Origin: Acidobacteriota bacterium
GTDB taxonomy: Bacteria; Acidobacteriota; Blastocatellia; Pyrinomonadales; Pyrinomonadaceae
Length of the DNA stretch: 64,000 nucleotides
Reading direction: 5' to 3'
Assembly (NCBI GenBank): GCA_016700075.1
Contig: CP065000.1
Span: 1,240,001-1,304,000, forward strand
Each line of letters starts with the position of its first letter. Positions within the stretch are counted from its first letter, which is position 1. Below are positions 42,501 to 51,300 of the stretch, one piece after another. The translations under genes and the position numbers were made by a program. Under the pieces are notes generated by a model. That model was given only the letters and a program-made list of their open reading frames with translations, was not told the DNA's origin and made no database searches.

Positions 42501-45500
42501 ATGCAAACGCCGAGCTGCCCGGGAGTTTTGGCGGAATTTCTCCTGCTTTGGTGCCTTTCTGGGACGATCTGAACACGTCAACGGACAGGTTGGGAAATAA
42601 TGGTGGGATATACACCCATACTACAGGAAGCAGCCCAAATCGTGAGTTTTGGATAGAATGGCGTGCTCAGCACAATTCTAATGTAGCGGCAGACGGGGTG
42701 ACCATTAGATTCGCCATCGTACTAACAGAAGGTACCGATAACTTCAGGTACGTATATGCGTTGACCGGGAGCGGTGGCACGACCGCTAACGCAAACGGAC
42801 AATCGGCGACTATCGGCGTCCAACGAGGGGCCAATGATAGCAATTTCACTCAGTTCTCGTTCAACACATCGAGTGTTAGCAATGGTCAGACCCTTAGAGG
42901 AACTCGCGGCATATGCCCGCAGGGTGCCGGTGTGTGTAATGCAAGCCCCACACCAACCCCTACTCCGACTCCTTCGCCAACGCCGACACCAACACCAACG
43001 CCGACACCAACACCGACGCCGACACCAACGCCGACACCAACACCAACGCCGACACCAACACCGACGCCGACACCGACACCGACACCAACGCCGACACCGC
43101 AGGCGTGTACATTCAGTAACGGCAATTTGAATCCTCAGGTACTTTCCGCTAATGGCACCGTTGCTGCAACCGGATCGTTCTGGAGTGAGTTGCAAAACAA
43201 TACAGGCAACTTTGCCGAAGCCAACGGTCTGGCCGGGTTTTCAGCAAGTGAATTGGCGGCCTCGTCCCTGCGGCTCGCTGATGATTTCACCATCGGCGAT
43301 ACATGCAACCTGCAAACCGTGAGTTTTTACGCTTACCAAACCAACGGCCCTGCGACATCGCCATTCATCGCATCGACGCTGAGGATTTGGGACGGTCCGC
43401 CGAATGCGGGTGGAAATGTCATTTTTGGAGATACCACAACAGATCGGCTGATCAACTCGCTTGATACGTCGTATTTCCGAATATTTAATTCCTCATTTCC
43501 CGCGCCCGGAATTGCACCGACAACGACACGGCGAATCTGGAGAAATACACTCAGCATCAACACCACCTTGGCTCCGGGGACGTACTGGTTTGATTGGAAC
43601 TCGACGGTGACCGGAAATTTGGTGCATTTTTACCCCGCGAAGACCATTCCCGGCTCAAGGGGCAATCCCGGCGACAATGCGTTGACCTATTCGAGTGCAA
43701 CAGGCGTCTGGACGGCGGTCTTGGACACGGGAACACCGGCATCGGCACCCGACGTGCCGCAGGATTTCCCGTTCGACGTTGTGGGAACAGCGGCCGGCAC
43801 CCCGACACCGACGCCATCGCCCACACCAACTCCGGTCGCGACCCCCAGCCCTGCACCCGCGTGTGCTCCAATGTCAGAGACATTCGACGACATTTCACTG
43901 CTTCCGGGAACAGGATGGAATCTGCAGAATCTGAGCGATCCGATCGGCACGACCAACTGGTTCCAAGGGATAGAGAGCACGTTTCCTTCTCATTCCGGAG
44001 CAGAAAACTCCTATATCGCTGCGGATTACTTGAATACGTCCGGCGCAAATACCATAAGCAACTGGCTGATGACGCCTGTTCTGACACTCCAAGACGGTGC
44101 TCGGCTGACATTCTGGACCCGCGGACGTGTCGGCGCCTTTCCCGATCGGCTTCAAGTCCGTATGAGCACTGCCGGCACTAGCACGAATGCAGGCACATCT
44201 GCGACAGACGTTGGGGATTTTGCAACCGGGCTTCTGGATATTAACCCGTCATATATCATCGGCGGATATCCCACAAGCTGGACTCAGTACACGATAGACA
44301 TTACCGGAATGCCCGTTCCTACGTCCGGCAGGCTCGCATTCAGATATTTCGTGGAGAACGCAGGTCCGGGAGGGCTGAACGCTGATTACATCGGTATCGA
44401 TTCGATGAATTATGCCTGTTCCGTCCCTTCACCAACGCCTACTCCGACGCCAACACCGCCCGTTTGTACGCCTGATCCTGTAGTAACGACGTTGGCGAAC
44501 AGCGGAAACGGCAGTTTGCGTCAGGCAATGACAGACGCATGTCCCGCGAGCACGGTCACGTTCGCGATGCCTTTGGCCGCAGGCCCCGAGGGCGGCAACG
44601 ACGGCACCGACACGATCACTTTGTCTTCTGAGATCGCGGTTGCAGTTCCGCTTAACATAATTGGACCCGGTGCCGACCAACTCACGATCAGCGGCGGGAA
44701 TGCGAGCCGGCACTTCTCGTTCAGCGGTGCCGGAAACAGCGTGAACATCACAGGTCTCACTTTGACTCAAGGTAACGGAGTTGGAGGGGCAAATCCCGGA
44801 AGCGGCGGTTCGATAAGGACGAACGGCGTTGACCTGACTATCACGGATACTGTTATTTCCGGAAACAGCATCGTCGGGAGCGGCGGTGCGATCCTGGCGC
44901 AAGGCGGTGGATCCGTGACTCTGATCGACAGCACGATCAGTAACAACACAGCTCAAAGAGGTGGAGCATACTACGACTTTTCGTCTGCCGACGCGCTTTA
45001 TCTTCTGCGAAGCACGGTCAGCGGCAATTCCGCGACAGGTGTAGGACAGACAGCAGGTGCGATCGATGTCATCGGCTCGGTTTTCGTTGTCGGTTCAACG
45101 ATCAGCGGCAATTCCGCTCCGAATACGGCAGCGAACAGTGCCGGCGGCCTGCTCACCGGTGCGGGTGATACGATCATCCTTGGCAGCACGGTAACAAACA
45201 ACTCCGTTGCGGGAACCGGCGGTGCAGGCGGGATACGTCATACCGGGGTTCAGCCAAACATAAGCAGCTCGATCATCGCAGGAAACGTGAACAACGCGAC
45301 GGTGCCCGATACGACAGGAGCATTCGCGTCGCAGGGCTACAATCTGATCGGCAACGTCGGCACAGCAACGGGCTTTACGTCGGTTGGCGATCAAACAGGA
45401 ACCGCGAGCTCGATCCTCAACCCGATGCTCACGCCTCTGCAGGACAACGGCGGGCCGACATTCACTCACATGCTATTGTTGGGCAGCCCGGCTTGGGACC

Positions 45501-45886
45501 GCGGCAATTCTTTCGGTTTGACGACCGACCAACGCGGACAGCCTCGGCCAACTGATTTCACAGGCATCGCAAACGCCCCAGGCGGCGACGGTGCCGACAT
45601 CGGTGCGTTCGAGATGCTGATCCCGACTGTCGCAGGAGTTGAAGTGTCTGGACGTGTACTCACGTCCGACGGACGCGGATTGCGTAACGCCACAGTGACG
45701 ATGACCGACGTAAACGGCGTTACGCGATCCGCGGTCACATCCAGCTTCGGATACTACCGCTTCGACGGCGTGCCTGTGGGCGACTCATTCGTAATGAGCG
45801 TTAACTCACGCAGCTACCGCTTCGTCCCGCGTGTCGTCGTCGTCACAGACACCTTGACGGATGTGGATTTTGTTGGACTGGAGTGA
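39566..45886 (+). CDS. giant secreted M36 (fungalysin-type) metallopeptidase with accessory and beta-helix domains
   Basis: 2106 aa. The start is ATG 39566 behind GGAGGAAG. A signal peptide (about 1-43) leads into an FTP-like propeptide (about 150-340) and the M36 catalytic domain, with HEIAH at 554-558 and the third zinc ligand Glu580 in GEGWGDW. The CARDB-like region that follows is typical of bacterial M36 proteins. It then has a Thr-Pro linker (about 1127-1178), a beta-rich domain (about 1180-1410), a second linker, and a choice-of-anchor J-like domain (about 1433-1615). A third linker, a right-handed beta-helix with TTLANSGNGSLRQAM and many NNT/SGNS turns (about 1633-2015), and the shared C-terminal domain VEVSGRV...VDFVGLE (about 2025-2106) complete it. 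Predicted to be an extracellular protease held at the surface. The last 470 residues are paralogous to the gene ending at 59455. Confidence 0.92.
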   Translation: MNMNTTSLFPRFQWSLLVVVVILVMMAVISFDPFGIFPGVANAQVGDNSRKGLHPVTVSEDEGIPKMWDIRSSSEESDVDALRQFRDRAGLNAANVADIREDFVRGEENFKRSHPTAKVEYNLDIKTPEVITPDAYAKRTEWLSEPSGAKRVDILRNFLKTNDLLIGLDQQQIDKLDIAADYTNPDGNLSYVHLEQKINGIPVFRSEVKAGFTKSGEIIRVINNLAPGVDESRISTEFGDSFAAVSTALAHIRSKEKVEAIDRNLAESTELIDVYGTGDWATRAEKIYFPTEPGIVVPAWRVLIWQPVNAYYVIVDAETNTVLWHKNITDDQTQSATYQVYQNSFAFMPIQDSPAPMSPGPNSPLLGTQGSIATRTNISLVGNSGSYSFNNNGWITDNDNGTSGNAVRAGIDRDGTNGIDAIQSGDTACPGTGCRVFTSTWNPPPGNPTPGDNPITTQAQRGAVIHMFYTTNWVHDEFYKVGFTEPARNFQLNNFGRGGSQNDPVHAEGQDYSGTNNANFATGADGIFGRMQMYIFTYASPNRDGTADTEIIVHEIAHGLSHRLHGNASGLGNQGGMMGEGWGDWYAHTLLATPFDSPNGVYGMTAYTQLNRTAGYTGNYYYGLRRFPTSVIASKGGPNNLPHNPLTFGHINSDCDETLGTTTTAVSSAFPRNPTSATAGLCSQVHNAGEIWKSALWEVRSLMLARLGFEPGTQRVLQVVTDGMKLSAINPNMIQGRDAIILAASALSASPENAADAKDVREGFRRRGFGYSASVQSETRVTEAFDTEEVTSAGIINVTSGNGIIEPNECNTIRIPLANNSSQVVTNVSAVLSTTTPGVTINDATSAYANLPATGVSRLNLQPFRISTSNSIACLSKIRLTLTVTYTGINGPNSVSAFNFTLGVGTQGDSYTITSSNENESIPSGGTYISGTRTYGGAANVQLPENWSSTLYDQLVTNPRASTRGVLMINVGSSLNAPDANAELPGSFGGISPALVPFWDDLNTSTDRLGNNGGIYTHTTGSSPNREFWIEWRAQHNSNVAADGVTIRFAIVLTEGTDNFRYVYALTGSGGTTANANGQSATIGVQRGANDSNFTQFSFNTSSVSNGQTLRGTRGICPQGAGVCNASPTPTPTPTPSPTPTPTPTPTPTPTPTPTPTPTPTPTPTPTPTPTPTPTPTPQACTFSNGNLNPQVLSANGTVAATGSFWSELQNNTGNFAEANGLAGFSASELAASSLRLADDFTIGDTCNLQTVSFYAYQTNGPATSPFIASTLRIWDGPPNAGGNVIFGDTTTDRLINSLDTSYFRIFNSSFPAPGIAPTTTRRIWRNTLSINTTLAPGTYWFDWNSTVTGNLVHFYPAKTIPGSRGNPGDNALTYSSATGVWTAVLDTGTPASAPDVPQDFPFDVVGTAAGTPTPTPSPTPTPVATPSPAPACAPMSETFDDISLLPGTGWNLQNLSDPIGTTNWFQGIESTFPSHSGAENSYIAADYLNTSGANTISNWLMTPVLTLQDGARLTFWTRGRVGAFPDRLQVRMSTAGTSTNAGTSATDVGDFATGLLDINPSYIIGGYPTSWTQYTIDITGMPVPTSGRLAFRYFVENAGPGGLNADYIGIDSMNYACSVPSPTPTPTPTPPVCTPDPVVTTLANSGNGSLRQAMTDACPASTVTFAMPLAAGPEGGNDGTDTITLSSEIAVAVPLNIIGPGADQLTISGGNASRHFSFSGAGNSVNITGLTLTQGNGVGGANPGSGGSIRTNGVDLTITDTVISGNSIVGSGGAILAQGGGSVTLIDSTISNNTAQRGGAYYDFSSADALYLLRSTVSGNSATGVGQTAGAIDVIGSVFVVGSTISGNSAPNTAANSAGGLLTGAGDTIILGSTVTNNSVAGTGGAGGIRHTGVQPNISSSIIAGNVNNATVPDTTGAFASQGYNLIGNVGTATGFTSVGDQTGTASSILNPMLTPLQDNGGPTFTHMLLLGSPAWDRGNSFGLTTDQRGQPRPTDFTGIANAPGGDGADIGAFEMLIPTVAGVEVSGRVLTSDGRGLRNATVTMTDVNGVTRSAVTSSFGYYRFDGVPVGDSFVMSVNSRSYRFVPRVVVVTDTLTDVDFVGLE
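42946..43099 (+). repeat. in-frame microsatellite encoding a Thr-Pro linker
   Basis: About 150 bases built of repeated ccaacacc/cgacgccgaca 6-base units (Thr-Pro dipeptide codons ACx-CCx), within the M36 peptidase gene. Units differ only at third positions. Changes of 6 bases would keep the frame, so linker length can vary without loss of the protein. Antisense frames here give artificial Gly-Val repeats. Confidence 0.9.
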
Positions 45887-45938
45887 AGTGAGTTGAAAGT
45901 GGAGAGTTGAAAATTGAGGATCGCCCCCGAATGCACGG

Positions 45939-45959
45939 CGGTCGGGTTGTGCCCGACCG
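45939..45959. repeat. perfect hairpin downstream of the M36 peptidase gene
   Basis: CGGTCGGG pairs with CCCGACCG around a 5-base loop (TTGTG). No T-run follows, so it is not a typical intrinsic terminator. Its left arm is part of a 21-base sequence (45928-45948) that recurs at 54463-54483 behind the next giant gene. Confidence 0.7.
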
Positions 45960-46018
45960 TTCGGTGTTGCGTCTAGTTCTCGCTCCTTTTCGCACAGACA
46001 GGTTTCTGATCCACGTTC

Positions 46019-46050
46019 AACCACCCGCTACCACAGGAGGTTCTGACAAG
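46019..46050 (+). repeat. dispersed palindromic repeat, copy 1
   Basis: AACCACCCGCTACC followed by an ACAGGAGGTTCTGACAAG tail. It is the same element as at 54515 and 59486, with two substitutions in the right arm that weaken the AACCACC/GGTGGTT stem here. It lies between the M36 peptidase gene and the CadC-like regulator. Confidence 0.8.
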
Positions 46051-46058
46051 CGTTTCGG

Positions 46059-48017
46059 CTATACTTCTCTCATTTTCAGGTCGGTGAGCAATGATTCGAA
46101 TACGGGATCGCCGCGTAGGAATTTGAATTCGGGTCCCATAAAGATCTGAAGTATCCAGGGGTCTTTTACCCTTTGAGCTTCGGCGAGCCATTTGAGCGTG
46201 TTTGCACGGTCATTGGCCAGAGCCCCGATGAGTGCGATGCTGCTGGGGGGAAAGTATTCAGCGGCGTAGCGTTTCTCGAGTTCGACGCGCCAGAGTGTCA
46301 ATCCGTACTGCAACGACTTGGTCTTCAGTGCTTGCCGAACCTTGTTGCTGAGATCGGAGTTGCCCTCTTCGATCTCTAGCGCACGCAAAAATTCGACGAC
46401 GGTGTCGGCAAGCCTGTTCTCAATAAAAAAGACCGTTCCCTGGTGCCAATGGACAAGGCTGAAATCCGGTGCCGTCATCCTGATGGACTTTAGGCGCGTG
46501 TTCGCCTCTTCGACATTTCCGGCGAAAATATGATTTTCGACAATGTTGGCCTGGATCACGTGCGAGGTCGGGTCAAAGCTTTCGGCGATATGCAGCTGGT
46601 TCAGGCCTTCGTCGAGCCGACCGATCACGCTCATCATCCAACCGTAACGCAGACGAGGCGTAGGGTCGTTGGGGGCCAAATCGATCGCTCGCACAAAATT
46701 GGCCTCAGTTGCCTCCCAGTCGTGATTGTAGAGAAACTCGATCGACGCGAGCGTTGAGAAAGCTTTTGAGAGTTCGGGCGAAAGCTGAAGGGCACGGTTC
46801 ACTGCTGTCGTAGCTTTCGGGATCGTCTCCGAAGCGGGCAAGTAGCCGTAATCGTAAAGGCCCAGGTACGCATCGGCGACTCCGATCTGAGCCTCTGCGA
46901 ACTTCGGGTCTAGCACGATAGCCTGTTCGAAATAGCTAAGCGAGTCTAAGAAGCCGACTTTAGTTCGCTGATTCCAGCTATAACGCCCACGAAGGTATGC
47001 CTGATAAGCGGCGCCGTTGCGGCGGGTCGCTTCTGGTCGGGGGCCGCCGCCAATGGGCATCCCAATCACTAAGGATGAAGCGATCTTGCTTGAAATTATG
47101 TCTTGGATCGCAAACAAGTCTGACGTCTTTTCGTCCAAAACCTCGGACCACACTTGATCGCCGGAGGCTACATTCAGTAGTTTTGCGTTGACACGCATTC
47201 GAGAATCACGCAATTGATAATGCCAGCTCACCACAACATCGACTTTTAGAGCCCGCCCGACCTCAATAGGGTCTTTTCTTTCGGCAAACGAACGAGTAAC
47301 TGTGCTCAGCGGACGGACAGTGAATTCCGATGAGCGCCCGAGCTCCGTGATCAATGCATCGGTCAAACCCAGCGATAGTACCTCATCCTGGCTTTCAGAG
47401 TCGAGAGCTACTAACGGTAGTACGGCAATGCTCTTATTTGTCGACGAAATTTGCGAATTGAGATATTCGTATACCCCAATTGATGACGCTGCAACGACAG
47501 CCAACGCAACAATTGCAAGTATGAGACGATTTCGCGGCCTTTCCGGGCGAGAATGGCGAATCGGGATCATCGACGAATCGTTCCTCTCCTCAATCCAAGT
47601 ATCTTCGACTTCGACCCGTTCGATCACGCCGCTGTTCATACTTTCAGTGAGCGCAGTCTCGTCGTCTGCACTTGCATAAGTGATAAGCACCGGAGCCGAG
47701 AATCTGTATCCGATCTTTGGGACGGTCTCAATATATGTGGCCAAAGGATCAAGGTCTCGAATAGCTTTTCGAAGCTGTGAAACTGTGTAGGTAAGAGCGT
47801 TATCGTCGACGAACGTATCCGGCCATAGCTCTGAGGCGAGGATATCTTTCGGCACCACATTTCCTGAGTTCTCAAGCAGCGTGATCAAACATTTGTACAC
47901 CTTTGGAGGGAGTCGTTGATGGTTGTCTCCGCAGGCAAGTAAGCCGGATCCGGTTTCCAAACGAAGACGACCGAACTCATAGATCGGGCTATTTTGCTTG
48001 ATATTTGCTGGGTTCAT
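46059..48017 (-). CDS. CadC/OmpR-type winged-helix transmembrane regulator with TolB-like and TPR domains
   Basis: 652 aa from ATG 48017 (GAGG 7 bases upstream). A winged-helix DNA-binding domain (about 8-115; LPPKVYKCLITLLENSGNVVPKDILASELWP, TYIETVPKIGYRF) is cytoplasmic. After a linker, one membrane helix (LILAIVALAVVAASSIGVYEYL, about 180-200) leads to a periplasmic TolB/FlgO-like domain (IAVLPLVAL, GLTDALITELGRSSEFTVRPLSTV). TPR-like helical repeats run to the end (SYFEQAIVLDPKFAEAQIGVADAYLGL). This architecture is common in Acidobacteriota and suggests membrane-bound transcription control in response to an envelope signal. It lies among the giant surface genes and is divergent from the one at 48394, which is a natural candidate target. 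Confidence 0.9.
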   Translation of the reverse strand: MNPANIKQNSPIYEFGRLRLETGSGLLACGDNHQRLPPKVYKCLITLLENSGNVVPKDILASELWPDTFVDDNALTYTVSQLRKAIRDLDPLATYIETVPKIGYRFSAPVLITYASADDETALTESMNSGVIERVEVEDTWIEERNDSSMIPIRHSRPERPRNRLILAIVALAVVAASSIGVYEYLNSQISSTNKSIAVLPLVALDSESQDEVLSLGLTDALITELGRSSEFTVRPLSTVTRSFAERKDPIEVGRALKVDVVVSWHYQLRDSRMRVNAKLLNVASGDQVWSEVLDEKTSDLFAIQDIISSKIASSLVIGMPIGGGPRPEATRRNGAAYQAYLRGRYSWNQRTKVGFLDSLSYFEQAIVLDPKFAEAQIGVADAYLGLYDYGYLPASETIPKATTAVNRALQLSPELSKAFSTLASIEFLYNHDWEATEANFVRAIDLAPNDPTPRLRYGWMMSVIGRLDEGLNQLHIAESFDPTSHVIQANIVENHIFAGNVEEANTRLKSIRMTAPDFSLVHWHQGTVFFIENRLADTVVEFLRALEIEEGNSDLSNKVRQALKTKSLQYGLTLWRVELEKRYAAEYFPPSSIALIGALANDRANTLKWLAEAQRVKDPWILQIFMGPEFKFLRGDPVFESLLTDLKMREV

Positions 48018-48393
48018 CAAAACCTCAGAAATTCCTAATGTTTTCCGAAGGACAATGTAAAGGGACTTTTTGAATAATACAGGCAATTCCGAGACGTTTC
48101 AAATCAAATATGGCTACAGGGACGCGTAAGAAAGACCGTAAGACGACGATCGAAAGAGTGCCGGCACGGGAGACAGATAGTAGCGAAACGCTGTCGATCC
48201 GAAATGCCGGCGATATTTCGATCGAGATATATCTGTCAAATAACGCTCCACGGGTCTTTTCGTTTGCCGGAATGCAAAACATCGAGATCAGAGAAATACC
48301 CGGCGTAGGATTTGTCCTAGTCGGAAAATATTGAACTTGTTTAGCAAAGGAGCCAACCCGTCGCAGCCGATGAGAGATTTAGGAGAAATGACA
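48018..48393. other. divergent control region between the CadC-like regulator and the beta-helix gene
   Basis: About 375 bases between two divergent starts, expected to hold both promoters. I could not assign convincing -35/-10 pairs. It also contains the possible small gene at 48110-48334 and a good ribosome-binding site (AGGAG at 48381) for the gene starting at 48394. Confidence 0.5.
48110..48334 (+). CDS. small hypothetical protein (74 aa)
   Basis: An open frame starting at ATG 48110 with a basic N-terminus (MATGTRKKDRKTT) and a beta-like C-terminal half (ISIEIYLSNNAPRVFSFAGMQNIEIREI). No ribosome-binding site is obvious. Codon choice looks similar to that of neighbouring genes. No family is recognised. 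It ends 59 bases before the giant beta-helix gene and could be translated from that gene's leader. It may equally be chance. Confidence 0.35.
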   Translation: MATGTRKKDRKTTIERVPARETDSSETLSIRNAGDISIEIYLSNNAPRVFSFAGMQNIEIREIPGVGFVLVGKY

Positions 48394-51300
48394 ATGACAA
48401 AGCGCCGTATAAGTCTAGCCGCCGCATTTTTGCTTTTCGCCATTAGCGTAACCGCCGTAGGGGCGATCACAACCGACCGCATATCGGTAGTCGATCGTGG
48501 TCTTTTCGAGTTGACCGAGCCGGATACGATCATCAGCTCAGTTCTGGATCTCGATCGGATGCAAGAGAACAATGCGGTATTCACGGGTGGCGGGTACCGC
48601 AGTGCCGCTTGGACAGGTGGCGGGATGTCGGGCTTATACAACATACCGGGTGATTTCCCTGACCTGGCGACTGCCATCGACACGCTAAATATTTCGGGCG
48701 TTAGCGGCCCGGTCACGATCAATCTGATAGCAGGGAATCCACAGACGGCACCGGCAGGCGGCTACACCATCGGCAGAACATGTTGCTCAGATCCGATCCT
48801 CACAACGACGAGCGCTACAAATACCGTAACGCTTGTCGGCAATGGCAATACGATCACAGCTTCGCCCTCTCATAACGTAGGGTCGTTGACGGACGCGATC
48901 TTCAAGCTGATAGGAACTGATTTTATAACCATTTCCGGTTTCGTAATGCTAGAGAATCCTGCCAATACGGCTATGACTCCGGCATCTAACAACATGACCG
49001 AGTTTGGTGTTGCTTTGTTTTACTGGGTATCCAACAATGGGGCGCAGAATAATACGATTTCCAACAATACGATCGATCTCGAAAGACTATACCGAAACAG
49101 CTTTGGCATCTACAGCAATTCAAGCCATTCCTCATTTCAGCCGACAACCATTGGGAACGCGATCGCAGGTGGCAGCAACAGCGGACTGACGATCACCGGA
49201 AACCAGATCACGGATGTTAATTGTGGGATCGTTATCATAGGTGCCACGACAGCGGCAAATCATAACGACGGCCTTACCATTGGCGGATCGGTCGCAAACG
49301 GCAATACGATCACGAACTTTGGCAGTGAAATAGTCGCAACCTCATACATCAACTTTCCCGGAGGAATTCCGGGTATCTTGGTCCGAAACACGGTCAACGC
49401 CGATATTTCGCATAACTCTGTTTCAAGCGCCCTATATGGCGGCACCGGCAGCCAGACCCTGGCTGGGATCACGATACCGACCTTCTCCAACGTACCGACC
49501 GGGACGTTCACCAATTCTATAAATAACAATTCGATCTCACTTAGGTCGGCTGTGGCGAGCGTTTCTCTCGCAGGAATAGTTTCTGATAGCGGCTCTAACA
49601 CTGCGACTTCGTCGATCAATATCAACAACAACAATTTTCACACCTTTGGACATTCAGTAGCAGGTACTGGTCAGATCCAGTTCATTCGTCAGTGGGGAAC
49701 TCATTTAAATCAGTCTATATCGGGGAATACATTCACCAATATGTCGGTGAATACGACCAATTTTGTTACGTTCATAAACAATAGCAATACAGCCCCGGCG
49801 GGAGGCACCAAAAATGTTAACAACAATTCGATCGTCACCGGATTCACCTCGACGGGATCGGGAACCGTCGTATCCGGGATACAGGGCAGCGGCAGTGATC
49901 CGGCAGCGTCGAATATCAATAATGTGTTGAACAATAATTTCTCGAACATTACGCTCCCGGCAGTGTCTGAGTTTTCCGGTATTAGCGTTAGCAATCGGGG
50001 AACAAAGACCGTTTCTGGAAACACGATAAGCAATATCACAAGCGGTAGTGGAACGACGAGCGGCATGTCGATCTCGACTAGTCCTCATCCAACCACTGTT
50101 ACGGGAAATACAATAAGCAATCTCACCGGAGGCGGCGTGGTCGTGGGATTGGCCGTCTCCGACGGAGTTGGCCCGCAGACAGTAACGAGAAATACTGTCA
50201 GATCGCTTTCGGGCACGGGCACAGGCTCGGTCGTGAGCGGTATAAGCCTGGCCCCATCATCAACCAACACGGATATTACGATCGCAAACAATTACATTGG
50301 TGACCTTACCGCGCCAAATGCCACAAACTTCAATGCCATCACCGGCATGAGGATCCTGACCAACTCAGATACGACGAACATTAAGTTTTATTTCAACACG
50401 ATCTACGTTAACAATACGTCGTCCGGCGCAGGCTTCGGGTCTTCCGGGATCTTTGTTCAAACAAACACCACGGCAACCACGTCAAATCTTGATCTCCGTA
50501 ACAACATCATAGTAAATACTTCGATCCATAGTGGTGCTGGACGGACCGTAGCGTTTCGGCGTTCGAGCGGTAATGCAAACGCGCTCAACAACTATGCCGC
50601 AACGTCGAACAACAATCTTTTTTACGCTGGAACTCCCGGCCCGAATAACCTGATCTATTTTGACGGTATCAGCGGTGCGGAAACCATCGCGGACTATCGC
50701 AACGGTGTTTTTACCGCCGGGACGATATTCCCTCGCGATTCGTTCTCAGTGAGCGAGATGCCGCCGTTCCTAAGCACTGATCCTCTCAGCCCGGATTACC
50801 TGCGTATCAGTTCAGTTATTCCGACTCAGGTCGAGAGCGGCGGCCAGCCAATCGCCGGGATCACAGATGATTTCGACGGCGACCTTCGCAACCTGACGTC
50901 ACCGGATATCGGTGCGGACGAAGGTCCGTTCATCGCCCTCGATGCTTCCGGCCCTGTGATCATTTACACGCCGCTCACAAGCACTACGAGTACGAGCAAT
51001 CGAATTCAGACAGTTACACTGATGGATGCGACCGGCGTTGCGACAGGAGCTGTGGCTCCACGGATATATTTCCGTAAGAACGCGGGTACATATGTGAGCA
51101 CAGATTGTTCGCTAACAGGCGGAACCGTCCAGAACGGAACCTGGGATTGTGAGATAGACAACACACTGCTCGGCGGAGTAACGGCCAGCGACACCATCGA
51201 TTATTTCGTCGCTGCTCAAGATACGTTCGGCAACTTGTCGGGAAATCCCTTTGTCGGATTCGCCGGTACGGATGTAAACAACATTACGAGCGCACCTACC

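Noticed and set aside
42946..43099. Repeat tract considered as CRISPR-like
   Set aside because: The units are contiguous 6-base codon repeats without spacers and lie inside a reading frame.
42886..43125. Minus-strand frame with long Gly-Val repeats
   Set aside because: It is the antisense of the Thr-Pro microsatellite in the M36 gene and has no independent support.
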